This document shows positions 16,313-25,734 of a stretch of 64,000 nucleotides of DNA, one piece after another. The notes beneath the pieces are model-generated. The model searched no databases, was not told the DNA's origin, and was given only the letters and a program-made list of their open reading frames with translations. The first letter of the stretch is position 1. Every line of letters begins with the position of its first letter. The position numbers were made by a program, and so were the translations under genes. The stretch comes from JBCBDX01 sp039815825 (lineage in GTDB: Bacteria > Pseudomonadota > Alphaproteobacteria > Rhizobiales > Rhizobiaceae). Location of the stretch: assembly GCA_039815825.1 (NCBI GenBank), contig JBCBYO010000002.1:62001-126000 (forward strand), in the 5' to 3' direction.

Positions 16313-17512
16313 ATGGCTGCGCATGATGTTGTCATCACAGGAATCGGCCTCGTTACTTCGATGGGCGTCGGGGCTGAGGCCAATTGGAATGCGCTGACAA
16401 ATGGGAGCGCACCGGTTTTTGACGGCGAAAGCTTTGCGCCGAGCATCGTTCATCCGCTACCGGAAATCGATTGGTCGGAGCAAATTCCAAAGCGTGGCGA
16501 CCAGCGCCAAATGGAGACGTGGCAGCGCATCGGCACCTACTGTGCGGGGCTTGCGCTTGAGGATGCCGGCATCAAGGACAATGCCGATCTAACGGGCACC
16601 ATGGACATGATCATTGCGGCCGCAGGCGGCGAGCGCGACAGTGATGTCGATACCATGATCCTTCAACAAGCCGCCGAGCGCGAAGATGTCGACGTTTTGC
16701 TCAACGAGATTTTGACCACTGAGTTGAGGCCAACGCTATTTCTGGCGCAACTGTCCAATCTCCTGGCTGGCAACATCTCTATCGTTCACAAGGTGACCGG
16801 TTCTTCTCGCACTTTCATGGGTGAAGAGGGAGCAGGCATGTCGGCGGTATTAACTGCTGCTGCACGCATTCGTTCAGGTCAGTCGACACATATGCTTGTG
16901 GGTGCTTCCTACAATGCCGAAACCGTTGACACGCTGTTAGGCTACGAGCTTGAAGGCCATTTGGCTCAAGACGGCTGGTCGCCTGTATGGGGCCGCGATA
17001 CCGCGCACGGTGGCGGTGTGATTTGCGGTTCAGGCGGCGCGTTTGTCGTGTTGGAACAAGCAGAATATGCCAAGGCGCGAGGCGCGAAGATTTACGCGAA
17101 GTTGGACAAGGTAGCAGCCGATCACGGCTCCCCTGACGATGAAGCGACAGCAAAGAGACTGGCGGCTTTGAATGATCAGACATCGATTAGTTCTTGTGAT
17201 TTGGTAGTAAGCGCCCCGACAGGCGGCAAAAAACGACTGTCCCAGGAGCAGGCCTTCAAAAACAATGTCATGGCGTCTCATCCCGTACGGGGCATAACAA
17301 GCATGACCGGCCATTTGCGCGAAGCGCAGTTTCCACTGGCTCTCGCGGTTGCCGCTCTGGCATGCAGCAAAGGCGAAACCATTCCGCAACTCGACAGCCT
17401 TTACGAATCCCCTTCGCCCAAAACCCCGCCTCAACGGGTGGGCGTAATGGCGCTTGGCCTGACTGATGCAGAAGGTATGGCGGTTGTTTCATCCGTGGCA
17501 GGTGACGCATGA
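16313..17512 (+). CDS. fabF2XL: beta-ketoacyl-ACP synthase-like protein FabF2XL, catalytically degenerate
   Basis: This 399-residue thiolase-fold condensing-enzyme homologue sits between acpXL and fabF1XL. The nucleophilic Cys region reads KVTGSSRTFMGEEGAG, with no Cys at the elbow, and the first catalytic His (normally HGT) is replaced in VVSAPTGGKK. The second His appears kept (SMTGHLREAQ). It therefore resembles a chain-length-factor-like partner of a KAS rather than an active synthase. The stop overlaps the next start (ATGA). The gene name follows cluster order in rhizobia. Confidence 0.88.
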   Translation: MAAHDVVITGIGLVTSMGVGAEANWNALTNGSAPVFDGESFAPSIVHPLPEIDWSEQIPKRGDQRQMETWQRIGTYCAGLALEDAGIKDNADLTGTMDMIIAAAGGERDSDVDTMILQQAAEREDVDVLLNEILTTELRPTLFLAQLSNLLAGNISIVHKVTGSSRTFMGEEGAGMSAVLTAAARIRSGQSTHMLVGASYNAETVDTLLGYELEGHLAQDGWSPVWGRDTAHGGGVICGSGGAFVVLEQAEYAKARGAKIYAKLDKVAADHGSPDDEATAKRLAALNDQTSISSCDLVVSAPTGGKKRLSQEQAFKNNVMASHPVRGITSMTGHLREAQFPLALAVAALACSKGETIPQLDSLYESPSPKTPPQRVGVMALGLTDAEGMAVVSSVAGDA

Positions 17513-18792
17513 GTAAATATACTGACCATATGGGACGCCCGATCATCGCCATCACTGGCGCGGGTGTAGTGACACCGCTTGCCAAAGGGCTGACGGAGAA
17601 TTGGGCAGCCATTACGGCTGGAAAGTCAGGCATTCACGCGATCACCCGGTTTCCAACCGAACATCTGCGTACCACCATGGCAGGCACGGTCGACTTTTTG
17701 CCAGAAGCAAACCAAGGCGCATCGGCACTCACTTACGCTTTGGCTGAAGCTGCCGCCCTGGAAGCGCTTGAGCTCGCGGGCTTGGATCCGGATGGCTTTG
17801 GCGGACCTCTTTTCTTGGCAGCGCCGCCGGTCGAACTAGAGTGGCGCAGACGTTTTGAACTGGACAATGATGGTGAAACCGCTGGCCTGGGCGAAGCTGG
17901 AACCACTCGGTTGCTGGCCGCGGCGCGTGAAAAAAACTACCCTGCCGTGTTCCCTGAAACCCAGTTCGGCACCATCGCAACCCGGCTTAAGGAGCGCGTT
18001 GGCGCCCGCGGATTGCCGATCACCCTATCGACGGCCTGCGCGTCAGGCGCGACAGCAATACAATTGGGTGCCGAGGCCCTACGCCGTGGCGAAAGCGATC
18101 GGGTTTTGAGTGTCGGCACTGACGGCTCTGTAACCGCTGAAGCGCTTATTCGTTTCTCACTTCTTTCAGCACTGTCGACACAAAACGAAGTGCCGGAGAA
18201 GGCGTCCAAACCGTTTTCCAAGGACCGCGATGGTTTTGTCATGGCCGAAGGCAGTGGCGCCTTCGTGATGGAGACCCTTGAGGCAGCAATAGCACGCGGT
18301 GCGAACATTCTTGGTATTCTGGAAGGGTGTGGCGAGCGGGCTGATCACTTCCACCGAACCCGCTCATCGCCAGACGGATCGCCGGCCATTTCAGCCGTTC
18401 GAGCAGCGCTTGACGACGCCGGTGCAACGCCGGAGAGCGTTGACTATATCAACGCCCATGGCACCTCGACGCCGGAAAACGACAAGATGGAAGTCATGTC
18501 ACTGACCGCCGTATTTGGCGAGAACTTGGGTGGAACGCCAATCTCGTCCAACAAGTCGATGATTGGCCACACATTGACAGCCGCAGGCGCGATTGAGGCG
18601 GTGTTCTCATTGCTGGCAATCCGCAATGGAATGATCCCGCCAACAATCAATCACGACAATCCTGATCCTAACCTGGAGCTTGATTGCGTGCCCAACACTG
18701 CGCGCGAAGCTGCGGTAAACCGGGTGCTTTCTAATTCATTTGGTTTTGGTGGGCAAAACACCTGTCTTGTCATTGCCAGCGAACCGGCCTAA
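17509..18792 (+). CDS. fabF1XL: beta-ketoacyl-ACP synthase II-type FabF1XL
   Basis: This 427-residue KAS has an intact Cys-His-His triad: Cys in LSTACASGATA, His in NAHGTSTPENDK and His in SNKSMIGHTLTAAGA, plus the Gly-rich SNSFGFGGQN. It elongates acyl chains on AcpXL. It is coupled to the degenerate FabF2XL by a 4-base overlap, as expected for a KAS/chain-length-factor-like pair. It is followed within 40 bases by the dehydrogenase and acyltransferase of the same pathway. Confidence 0.94.
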   Translation: MSKYTDHMGRPIIAITGAGVVTPLAKGLTENWAAITAGKSGIHAITRFPTEHLRTTMAGTVDFLPEANQGASALTYALAEAAALEALELAGLDPDGFGGPLFLAAPPVELEWRRRFELDNDGETAGLGEAGTTRLLAAAREKNYPAVFPETQFGTIATRLKERVGARGLPITLSTACASGATAIQLGAEALRRGESDRVLSVGTDGSVTAEALIRFSLLSALSTQNEVPEKASKPFSKDRDGFVMAEGSGAFVMETLEAAIARGANILGILEGCGERADHFHRTRSSPDGSPAISAVRAALDDAGATPESVDYINAHGTSTPENDKMEVMSLTAVFGENLGGTPISSNKSMIGHTLTAAGAIEAVFSLLAIRNGMIPPTINHDNPDPNLELDCVPNTAREAAVNRVLSNSFGFGGQNTCLVIASEPA

Positions 18793-18827
18793 TCGCTGCT
18801 CGACCTAACTTAATTCTCGAGGCCGTT

Positions 18828-19856
18828 ATGCGTGCACTGCAACTGATCGACGACAAAAAGCTGGAAATCGTCGATCAAGACCTGCCCCCTCCACCGGGCC
18901 AAGGCGAAGTGCAACTGCGGATTAAAGCCGTCGCACTAAACCACATCGATGTTTGGGGTTGGCGCGGTATGGCGTTCGCAAAACGCAAATTACCGCTTGT
19001 CATCGGCGCCGAAGCGTCTGGCGTCGTCGATGCAGTAGGGCCAGGTGTATCCAACCTATTGCCCGGTCAACTTGTTTCCATCTTTGGGGCCAGAACATGC
19101 GGCACCTGCGCCGCCTGCCGGTCCGGCAAAGACAATTTATGCGAACATGTGGGTGGTGTTCATGGTTTCCACCTGGACGGTTTTGCAGCCGAGTTGGTGA
19201 ACATGCCTGCCCGAAACTGCGTTCCCGCTCCGCACGGTGTCGATGCCATCGCCGCGGCGCTTGCGCCCATAACCTTCGGCACCTGTGAACATATGCTGTT
19301 CGACAATGCGCAGCTTCAACCAGGCGAAACAATTCTCATTCATGCCGGCGGTTCGGGGATTGGGTCCGCGGCAATTCAACTGGCGAAGAAGATTGGCTGC
19401 ACCGTCATCACGACAGTTGGTTCAGACGCCAAGATTGAACCCGCGAAAGCGCTGGGTGCTGACCATGTGATCAACTATCGCGAAGACCGATTTGAGGGTG
19501 TCACCCGCAAAATCACAAAGAAGAAGGGTGTCGATGTCGTATTCGAGCATGTCGGTGCTGACACTTGGGCTGGTTCGATGTTTTCCCTCAAGCGCGGTGG
19601 ACGTCTTGTGACCTGCGGGTCGACATCTGGCGTATCAGCTTCGACGAACCTGATGATGCTATTCCAACAACAACTTCGGCTAATCGGCTCATTTGGGTGT
19701 TCGATGCGCAACATGGCTGACGCAATGGAAAAAATGGCACGCGGCATTGTTCATCCCGTCATCGATACGCAAGTAGGCTTTGATGGGATTGACGAAGCGT
19801 TGGCGCGCATGGAAACCCGCGACGTCTTCGGCAAAATCATCCTGACGCTCGACTGA
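18828..19856 (+). CDS. adh2XL: zinc-binding dehydrogenase of the AcpXL cluster
   Basis: The 342-residue MDR-family oxidoreductase has the N-terminal structural-zinc Cys cluster (ARTCGTCAACRSGKDNLCEH), a nucleotide-binding GGSGIGSAAIQLAK, and VDVVFEHVGADTW. In rhizobia the corresponding gene lies between fabF1XL and lpxXL. It is thought to act in very-long-chain fatty acid synthesis, possibly as an enoyl or ketoacyl reductase, but this is inferred from context. Spacing is 36 bases from fabF1XL and about 18 to lpxXL. Confidence 0.9.
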   Translation: MRALQLIDDKKLEIVDQDLPPPPGQGEVQLRIKAVALNHIDVWGWRGMAFAKRKLPLVIGAEASGVVDAVGPGVSNLLPGQLVSIFGARTCGTCAACRSGKDNLCEHVGGVHGFHLDGFAAELVNMPARNCVPAPHGVDAIAAALAPITFGTCEHMLFDNAQLQPGETILIHAGGSGIGSAAIQLAKKIGCTVITTVGSDAKIEPAKALGADHVINYREDRFEGVTRKITKKKGVDVVFEHVGADTWAGSMFSLKRGGRLVTCGSTSGVSASTNLMMLFQQQLRLIGSFGCSMRNMADAMEKMARGIVHPVIDTQVGFDGIDEALARMETRDVFGKIILTLD

Positions 19857-19873
19857 GCGACCTGGAGAACGCA

Positions 19874-20842
19874 ATGGAAGGCTGGCGACGCCACGCGCTA
19901 AAACTCCTACGCAATGGGCGGTATCGCCTAGAGGCGGCACTGTCTTTTTCAATTATGGCTGTACTGAAGCGTTTGCCTGCGGATGCGGCTATCGGTTCAA
20001 TGCGCGCGACAGCAAAAACAATTGGACCGCTCTTGCCACGACATGCGGTGGTGATGGAGAATTTGACGAAAGCCTATCCCGAAAAGTCAAAAGCCGAACT
20101 CGGAAAAATCGGACGCGAAATGTGGGGGCATATGGGCGCCATGGGCGCCGAGTATGTCTTTTTAGACCAGCTGTTCGATTACGATCCGGAAAGCGGCAAT
20201 GTCGGGCGAATTGAGGTCAAAGGCGAGGAAATCTTCCGCCAAATACACGCCGAAAAGAAGCCTTGCATTTTCTTCACCGGCCACACCGGCGCATTCGAAT
20301 TACTCCCGGTTTGCGCTGCAACCTTTGGGCTGGAGGTCACCGCCCTCTTCCGCCCGCCTAACAACCCCTATGTTGCCAAACGCGTCCTGCAGGCACGTAC
20401 GACCAACATGGGGCAGCTGGTTCCGTCCAAAGCCGGCGCAGCGTGGGGGCTGGCGCGCGCATTGGATGATGGCGGCTCTGTCGGTGTCCTCGTTGATCAG
20501 AAATTTGGCAACGGGATTTTGAGTACCTTTTTCGGACGCACGGTAAACACCAATCCACTGTTGCCAAAGCTGGCTCGGCAATATGATTGCCCCGTCTATC
20601 CAGCCCGGTGTGTCAGGCTCGATGGCGGGCGCTATCGTCTCGAGTTGGAACAGGCCATTGAGCTTCCTCGCGATGAACACGGGCAAATAGACATTGAGCA
20701 ATCAGTGCAAGTGCTCAATGACACGGTCGAGCGTTGGGTCAGAGAGTATCCCGAACAATGGATGTGGCTGCATCGCCGTTGGCAAGTGCACCAACCGACA
20801 AAACGCAACCAGCAACAGCGCAAGGTTGCGGCGACAAAGTAA
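19874..20842 (+). CDS. lpxXL: lipid A very-long-chain acyltransferase LpxXL
   Basis: The 322-residue protein is of the LpxL/LpxM (HtrB/MsbB) lysophospholipid acyltransferase family. The catalytic H-x4-E motif is FFTGHTGAFE, followed by FRPPNNPYVAK, VDQKFGNG and a C-terminal EYPEQWMWLHRRW, the conserved ending of the family. It acts at the inner membrane, transferring the long acyl chain from AcpXL to Kdo2-lipid IVA. It closes the acpXL cluster. Confidence 0.95.
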   Translation: MEGWRRHALKLLRNGRYRLEAALSFSIMAVLKRLPADAAIGSMRATAKTIGPLLPRHAVVMENLTKAYPEKSKAELGKIGREMWGHMGAMGAEYVFLDQLFDYDPESGNVGRIEVKGEEIFRQIHAEKKPCIFFTGHTGAFELLPVCAATFGLEVTALFRPPNNPYVAKRVLQARTTNMGQLVPSKAGAAWGLARALDDGGSVGVLVDQKFGNGILSTFFGRTVNTNPLLPKLARQYDCPVYPARCVRLDGGRYRLELEQAIELPRDEHGQIDIEQSVQVLNDTVERWVREYPEQWMWLHRRWQVHQPTKRNQQQRKVAATK

Positions 20843-20911
20843 TCCGCTTTAATCGCAGCCGACCTACCATAAAACCTCACGCTTTTGAGCATCGCTGCGT
20901 TGGGGCAATTC

Positions 20912-22282
20912 ATGGACAAACCGCCACATTTCTTTCTTCTGGCCTCGGACCCGCTTGTTCACCTTTGGCCGGTGTCATCGAACGATAGATCTTTTGCATT
21001 CGTACGTGGTTCGGACGGTTTATCTCCCGTGGAACGGCTCTTGCGCGTTATTCACACCATGAGGCCGCAAGCCCCGGTCACACTTATTACGAACGAACGT
21101 ATGCTGCTCGACGCAAAATGCGCGTTACATGAATCCCATATTTCACGATACGACATTGTGTTGGTGGACGCATCGACAGCATCTGGAACATTGGTCACAC
21201 TTGCCGCGTCGCTCGCCAAACGCGAGCAGGACTGCCCAAAAGCAGTTATTCTGCCTGGAACGCTATTGGCGAGCAGCCAAAAAAGGCTTTTGAACACGGT
21301 CCTTCAAATGGTGGATCTGGATGTTGAAGATGGCGATATCATTGGTGTGTTGGCAAACCGCTGCCCAGACAACAAGGTCGGTCAGTTCGGCACTTACTTC
21401 TCCGCCAGCAATTCCGGCCGTGTGGACTGGACTTGGATTGAAAATCCGCGCCCGTCGGGGAAAAAAATAACGAGCAGAAAACCAACGACAGGCAGATCTG
21501 TTGAATTGGCAGGGGCAGTCGTCGCCAAGCCGCAAAGCCTGCTTGATGCGATTGCCAAGACAGACCCTCTTGCCATTCAAGCAAGCGCAAACGCCATTGC
21601 AATGGCAAAGGAGTTATCGCCGGGCGTCTTGCTTCCAAAGTGCAGTTTTCTGTCACTGGTTGGAGGAACCAGGCTGGATTTGGCTCTTAAAACCCAATTG
21701 GACAAATTGCGGGTTTTGCCGCTCGACGAAGCAAACGTGTCAACCGCCACCGATTGGAGCTGTCGGCTGGCTTGGGAGCTTTCAGCAACCACGTCAGAAA
21801 ACCAGTATGTCGTCGCTACGGGGTATAGCAATGCGCAGCGCATCGACTTCGATGGCCAAACACTTCTACTCAATCCAGGAAAAGAACGGGAAGTTTGTTT
21901 TCCGTCGATGCAGTTAGAAAATTCACCAGAGGCACAACCCACGCTTTTCGCACCGCTTTATAAGCTTCTTACAACCGGATATGAAACAGAGGCTTGGCTG
22001 CTGGACCTTCCCGGTAATACTGCAACCGAGCGCGAATGCCACTTTACCCGAACAGAAAAGTTGACCGTTCTCAATGGCTCGATATCCATCGGGATCGAGA
22101 ACGAGAACTTCAAACTATCGGCAGGTCAGCAGGCCAATATAGCGCCAGGCATGGCACACACGCTTCAGAACCATTCATCGGACACAGCCCGTATCCTGGA
22201 GATGCGGATCGGGCGCATTCTAGACGATGATGACCGCCTGCAAGTGCCAGAATCTGATCTATACAGTTCTACGGCAGCCTAA
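20912..22282 (+). CDS. degenerate AlgA/CpsB-like protein (GDP-mannose pyrophosphorylase/PMI fold)
   Basis: This 456-residue protein aligns over its whole length with bifunctional mannose-1-phosphate guanylyltransferase/type II phosphomannose isomerase. The N-terminus keeps HLWPVSS but lacks the GGxGxRL nucleotide loop. EKP-type residues are replaced (IENPRPS), and TDWSCRLAWELSAT stands where GWNDVGSWSSIW is usual. The C-terminal cupin reads CHFTRTEKLTVLNGSISIGI...IAPGMAHTLQNHS and ends RILDDDDRLQ, but lacks most metal ligands. The frame is intact, so it may be a repurposed binding protein. ATG 20912 was chosen (GGGG upstream); a TTG lies 27 bases earlier. Confidence 0.72.
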   Translation: MDKPPHFFLLASDPLVHLWPVSSNDRSFAFVRGSDGLSPVERLLRVIHTMRPQAPVTLITNERMLLDAKCALHESHISRYDIVLVDASTASGTLVTLAASLAKREQDCPKAVILPGTLLASSQKRLLNTVLQMVDLDVEDGDIIGVLANRCPDNKVGQFGTYFSASNSGRVDWTWIENPRPSGKKITSRKPTTGRSVELAGAVVAKPQSLLDAIAKTDPLAIQASANAIAMAKELSPGVLLPKCSFLSLVGGTRLDLALKTQLDKLRVLPLDEANVSTATDWSCRLAWELSATTSENQYVVATGYSNAQRIDFDGQTLLLNPGKEREVCFPSMQLENSPEAQPTLFAPLYKLLTTGYETEAWLLDLPGNTATERECHFTRTEKLTVLNGSISIGIENENFKLSAGQQANIAPGMAHTLQNHSSDTARILEMRIGRILDDDDRLQVPESDLYSSTAA

Positions 22283-22305
22283 CCAAACCACGGCCCTGAA
22301 GCGGG

Positions 22306-22734
22306 TTATCGGGTGATTTGAACGCGCATGTTACCGGGGCCAACCTGACGGGTCAGTTCAAACAAACGTCTGGCATTATCGGTGTGCAGCCGAACGCAAC
22401 CGGCTGACGCCGGGCGCCCTAAGCGGGACACCGCACTCGTTCCGTGGATCGCATAAGGACCGCGGAAAAAGATCGAAAACGGCATGTTCGAACCATAAAT
22501 CGTCGAGCGCCACTTTCGGTGCATGCGCTGAGGACGGAATGTGCCGATTGGCGTGATTTTACCCGGACGTGCTGTAGACACTTTCCAACGGTAAAGCGTG
22601 CGCCCATCCTTTTTAACCACCATCGTCTGCGAAGAAATATCGACATGGGCAACCAAACGTGCAGCCCAACCATTTTCAGATGTTCCAATAACCAAAGCTG
22701 CGCCCAAGATGAGCGCTACAAAAAGGTTCTTCAT
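22306..22734 (-). CDS. L,D-transpeptidase (YkuD domain)
   Basis: The 142-residue exported enzyme has signal MKNLFVALILGAALVIG, then RLVAHVDISSQTMVVKKDG, TPIGTFRPQRM, and the YkuD catalytic motif HGTSAVSRLGRPASAGCVRL (His and Cys nucleophile). It cross-links peptidoglycan 3-3 or anchors proteins to it in the periplasm. ATG 22734 was chosen since GGGGGA precedes it; TTG six bases upstream is less likely. It is a single gene, convergent with the AlgA-like gene. Confidence 0.9.
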   Translation of the reverse strand: MKNLFVALILGAALVIGTSENGWAARLVAHVDISSQTMVVKKDGRTLYRWKVSTARPGKITPIGTFRPQRMHRKWRSTIYGSNMPFSIFFRGPYAIHGTSAVSRLGRPASAGCVRLHTDNARRLFELTRQVGPGNMRVQITR

Positions 22735-22877
22735 CCCCAATCCCCCAATCGATCAGAACTAGACAATACATAATGGCCTTGTGGTCGTCAAAAAACGAAT
22801 CGCTGTTGGTTAAATTTGCGACGGGCCTGAAATGTTAATCGCGAAATTTGCTACGCTAAAAGATTGCAAGGAAGCGA

Positions 22878-24179
22878 GTGACGACGCAAACTCTGCCCAT
22901 GCAGGAGAGACTTCAAGCGGCGATCGCCGACCGACGCGAAGATTTGGTTGCGCTAACGGTGGACTTGATCAGGTTTCCGACGGTCAATCCGCCGGGGGAC
23001 GCTTACCGTCCCTGTACGGAGTATCTGGCAAAGCGTCTCGCCAAGTCGGGATTTGAAACGAAGTATTTTGTTGCCGAAGGCGAGCCGGGACATACGCAAA
23101 GATATCCGCGTGTTAACGTGGTCGGGCGCCGTGAAGGCAAGCGGCCGGGACCGACCGTACACTTCAATTCGCATATTGATGTGGTGGAGGCGGGCCATGG
23201 TTGGAGTTACCCGCCTTTCGAGGGAACGATAAAAGACGGCAAGATTTTTGGCCGCGGCGCCTGTGACATGAAAGGCGGTTTGGCGACATCCATCATCGCT
23301 GCAGAAGCATTCATCGCGGTATTCCCAGACTATCCTGGCACTATTGAGATTTCCGGAACCGTAGATGAAGAGTCCGGCGGCTTTGGCGGCGTTGCGTACC
23401 TCGCCAAGAAGGGACTTTTCTCAAAGCCCCGCGTAGACCATGTCATTATTCCTGAGCCGCTGAATAAGGACCGAATTTGTCTCGGACATCGAGGCGTTTG
23501 GTGGGCCGAGATAGAAACACACGGGCAGATTGCGCACGGTTCAATGCCCTTCCTGGGCGATTGCGCGGTGCGCCACATGGGTGCGGTGATTAATGCATTT
23601 GAGGATCAGCTTTTTCCGGCGCTTGACAGCAGAACCACAGCCACACCCGTAGTTCCGGAAGGAGCGCGGCGTTCGACGGTGAATTTCAATGCAATCCACG
23701 GTGGTCAAACCGACGAATTTACCGGCCTTCCTTCGCCAAATGTTCCAGATAGCTGCAAGCTCACGCTTGACCGCCGCTTTGTACAGGAAGAAAGCCTTGA
23801 CGAGGTCAAAAGCGAAATCGTCGGCATTCTTGATGAACTGAAAGCCACTCGGAACAAGTTTGACTACACGCTGCGAGACATCATGGAAGTCTTACCGACT
23901 ATGACCGAGCGGGACGCACCAGTCGTTAAAGCCGTTGAAGCGGCAATCCGCCAGGAGTTTAGGCGAGAACCGGACTATGTGATTTCACCCGGCACCTATG
24001 ATCAAAAGCACGTGGCACGGCTTGGTCACTTGCACGATTGTATCGCGTACGGGCCGGGTATTTTGGATTTGGCCCACCAACCAGATGAGTGGATCGGCAT
24101 CGATGACATGGTGCAGTCGGCAAATGTTATGGCAAACGCAATAAATGCCTTGCTGACAGGTGGGCTAGAAGCTGCATAA
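22878..24179 (+). CDS. M20 family metallopeptidase (ArgE/DapE-like)
   Basis: This 433-residue di-zinc hydrolase has HFNSHIDVVEAGHGW (His/Asp ligands), GRGACDMKGGLA (bridging Asp) and SGTVDEESGGFGG (general base and Glu ligand), in M20 order. It resembles acetylornithine deacetylase or succinyl-diaminopimelate desuccinylase-type enzymes with a broad choice of N-acyl amino acids or peptides. GTG start 22878 is supported by AAGGAAG upstream. It lies 30 bases before the ABC binding protein, suggesting that imported peptides or amides are its substrate. Confidence 0.88.
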   Translation: MTTQTLPMQERLQAAIADRREDLVALTVDLIRFPTVNPPGDAYRPCTEYLAKRLAKSGFETKYFVAEGEPGHTQRYPRVNVVGRREGKRPGPTVHFNSHIDVVEAGHGWSYPPFEGTIKDGKIFGRGACDMKGGLATSIIAAEAFIAVFPDYPGTIEISGTVDEESGGFGGVAYLAKKGLFSKPRVDHVIIPEPLNKDRICLGHRGVWWAEIETHGQIAHGSMPFLGDCAVRHMGAVINAFEDQLFPALDSRTTATPVVPEGARRSTVNFNAIHGGQTDEFTGLPSPNVPDSCKLTLDRRFVQEESLDEVKSEIVGILDELKATRNKFDYTLRDIMEVLPTMTERDAPVVKAVEAAIRQEFRREPDYVISPGTYDQKHVARLGHLHDCIAYGPGILDLAHQPDEWIGIDDMVQSANVMANAINALLTGGLEAA

Positions 24180-24209
24180 TAAGGGCAATTGATGGATCGG
24201 GAGCATCAG

Positions 24210-25691
24210 ATGAACACAAACAAACTTCTTATTACGGCGTTTGCCACCACAATCTTGGCAACCAGCTCTGCGCTTGCAGCACGCACAGATATTGACATCG
24301 GCGTTGTGCTGGAGCCGCCACACCTTGACCCGACTGCTGGCGCCGCCGCTGCAATCGACGAAATTGTGTATGCCAATGTTTTTGAAGGTCTGACACGGAT
24401 CGGACCAGATGGCAGCGTCCAAGCCGGTTTAGCCGAGAGCTGGACAATTTCTGCTGACGGTCTGACCTACACTTTCAACTTGCGTGACGGCGCGATTTTT
24501 CATGATGGTTCGGCGCTTGATGCCGGGGACGTGGTATTTTCACTAGACCGCGCGCGCGGCGAAGAATCAACCAACGCACAAAAAGGGCTGTTTGACGCCA
24601 TCGAAAGCGTTGAGGCGGTCAATGATGATACCGTTGTTGTTACGCTGTCACGCGCACAAGGTTCGTTTCTTTATAATATGGGTTGGGGCGATGCCATTAT
24701 CGTCGCGCCGGAAAGCGCAGAAGGAAACAAGGAAAACCCGATTGGCACCGGGCCTTTCCGCTTCACCAATTGGACCAAAGGCTCTTCAGTTCAACTCGAT
24801 GTTTTCGATGGTTATTGGGGCAACAAGCCTGCGCTTGAAACGGTGACGTTCCGTTTTATCCCGGACGCCGCAGCGGCCACATCGGCTCTTTTAGCGGGCG
24901 ACGTTCAGGCGTTTCCAAACCTTCCAGCACCTGAGAGTATTCCGATATTTGACGCCGACCCGCGCTTTACGGTGGTCATCGGCTCTACGGAAGGCGAAAC
25001 GATCCTTTCCACCAACAATGGGAAGCCGCCATTTGATAATGTCTTGGTTCGCCGAGCCATGGCGCATGCGATCGACCGGCAAGCCATCATCGATGGTGCA
25101 ATGTTCGGCCTCGGCACGCCAATTGGGTCACATTTCGCACCCCACCATCCCGCTTATGTGGAGTTGGTAGAGATCTATCCCTACGATCCTGAGAAAGCCA
25201 AATCGCTACTCGCCGAAGCCGGATTTGCCGAAGGCATCACCGGAACGTTGAAGCTGCCCCCGCCCTCTTATGCACGCCGAGGCGGCGAAATCATCGCCTC
25301 CCAGCTTCGCGAAGTGGGAATCGACATGGAGATCATTCCTGTTGAGTGGGGACAGTGGCTCGACCAGGTTTTCAAGGCAAAGGACTATGATCTGACCATC
25401 GTCTCCCACACGGAACCGAACGATATCGGCATCTACGCGCGCGACGACTATTACTTTGATTATGCCAACCCTGTATTCAATGACGTGATAGCCGAGTTGG
25501 ATCGTTCCGCCGATGAAGACCGCCGCTACGAATTGTTCCGCGCCGCACAGGAAATACTGACCGAAGATGCGGTCAACGGCTTCCTTTTCCAACTGGCAAA
25601 GAACGGTGTTTGGGACACCAAACTGCAAGGCATGTGGGAAAACTCACCTATCCAGGCCAACGATGTAACAGGCGTTAGCTGGACTGAGTAA
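24210..25691 (+). CDS. ABC transporter substrate-binding protein, oligopeptide/dipeptide type (SBP_bac_5)
   Basis: The 493-residue periplasmic binding protein has a Sec signal (MNTNKLLITAFATTILATSSALA), then VLEPPHLDPTAGAAAAIDEIVYANVFEGL, GLAESWTISADGLTYTFNLRDG and VRRAMAHAIDR, all typical of family 5 solute-binding proteins. It captures peptides or similar ligands for the two permeases downstream. ATG 24210 was chosen because GGGAG is correctly spaced and it gives the signal peptide. The promoter is presumably before the M20 gene. Confidence 0.92.
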   Translation: MNTNKLLITAFATTILATSSALAARTDIDIGVVLEPPHLDPTAGAAAAIDEIVYANVFEGLTRIGPDGSVQAGLAESWTISADGLTYTFNLRDGAIFHDGSALDAGDVVFSLDRARGEESTNAQKGLFDAIESVEAVNDDTVVVTLSRAQGSFLYNMGWGDAIIVAPESAEGNKENPIGTGPFRFTNWTKGSSVQLDVFDGYWGNKPALETVTFRFIPDAAAATSALLAGDVQAFPNLPAPESIPIFDADPRFTVVIGSTEGETILSTNNGKPPFDNVLVRRAMAHAIDRQAIIDGAMFGLGTPIGSHFAPHHPAYVELVEIYPYDPEKAKSLLAEAGFAEGITGTLKLPPPSYARRGGEIIASQLREVGIDMEIIPVEWGQWLDQVFKAKDYDLTIVSHTEPNDIGIYARDDYYFDYANPVFNDVIAELDRSADEDRRYELFRAAQEILTEDAVNGFLFQLAKNGVWDTKLQGMWENSPIQANDVTGVSWTE

Positions 25692-25734
25692 ATTCGCGCT
25701 TTAATGCCAATCAACGACGGCATAGGTTGAACCC

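Noticed and set aside
20912..22282. AlgA-like gene as an active GDP-mannose pyrophosphorylase or as a pseudogene
   Set aside because: Active-site motifs are missing, so an active enzyme is unlikely; the frame is uninterrupted over 456 codons, so a dead gene is also not supported.
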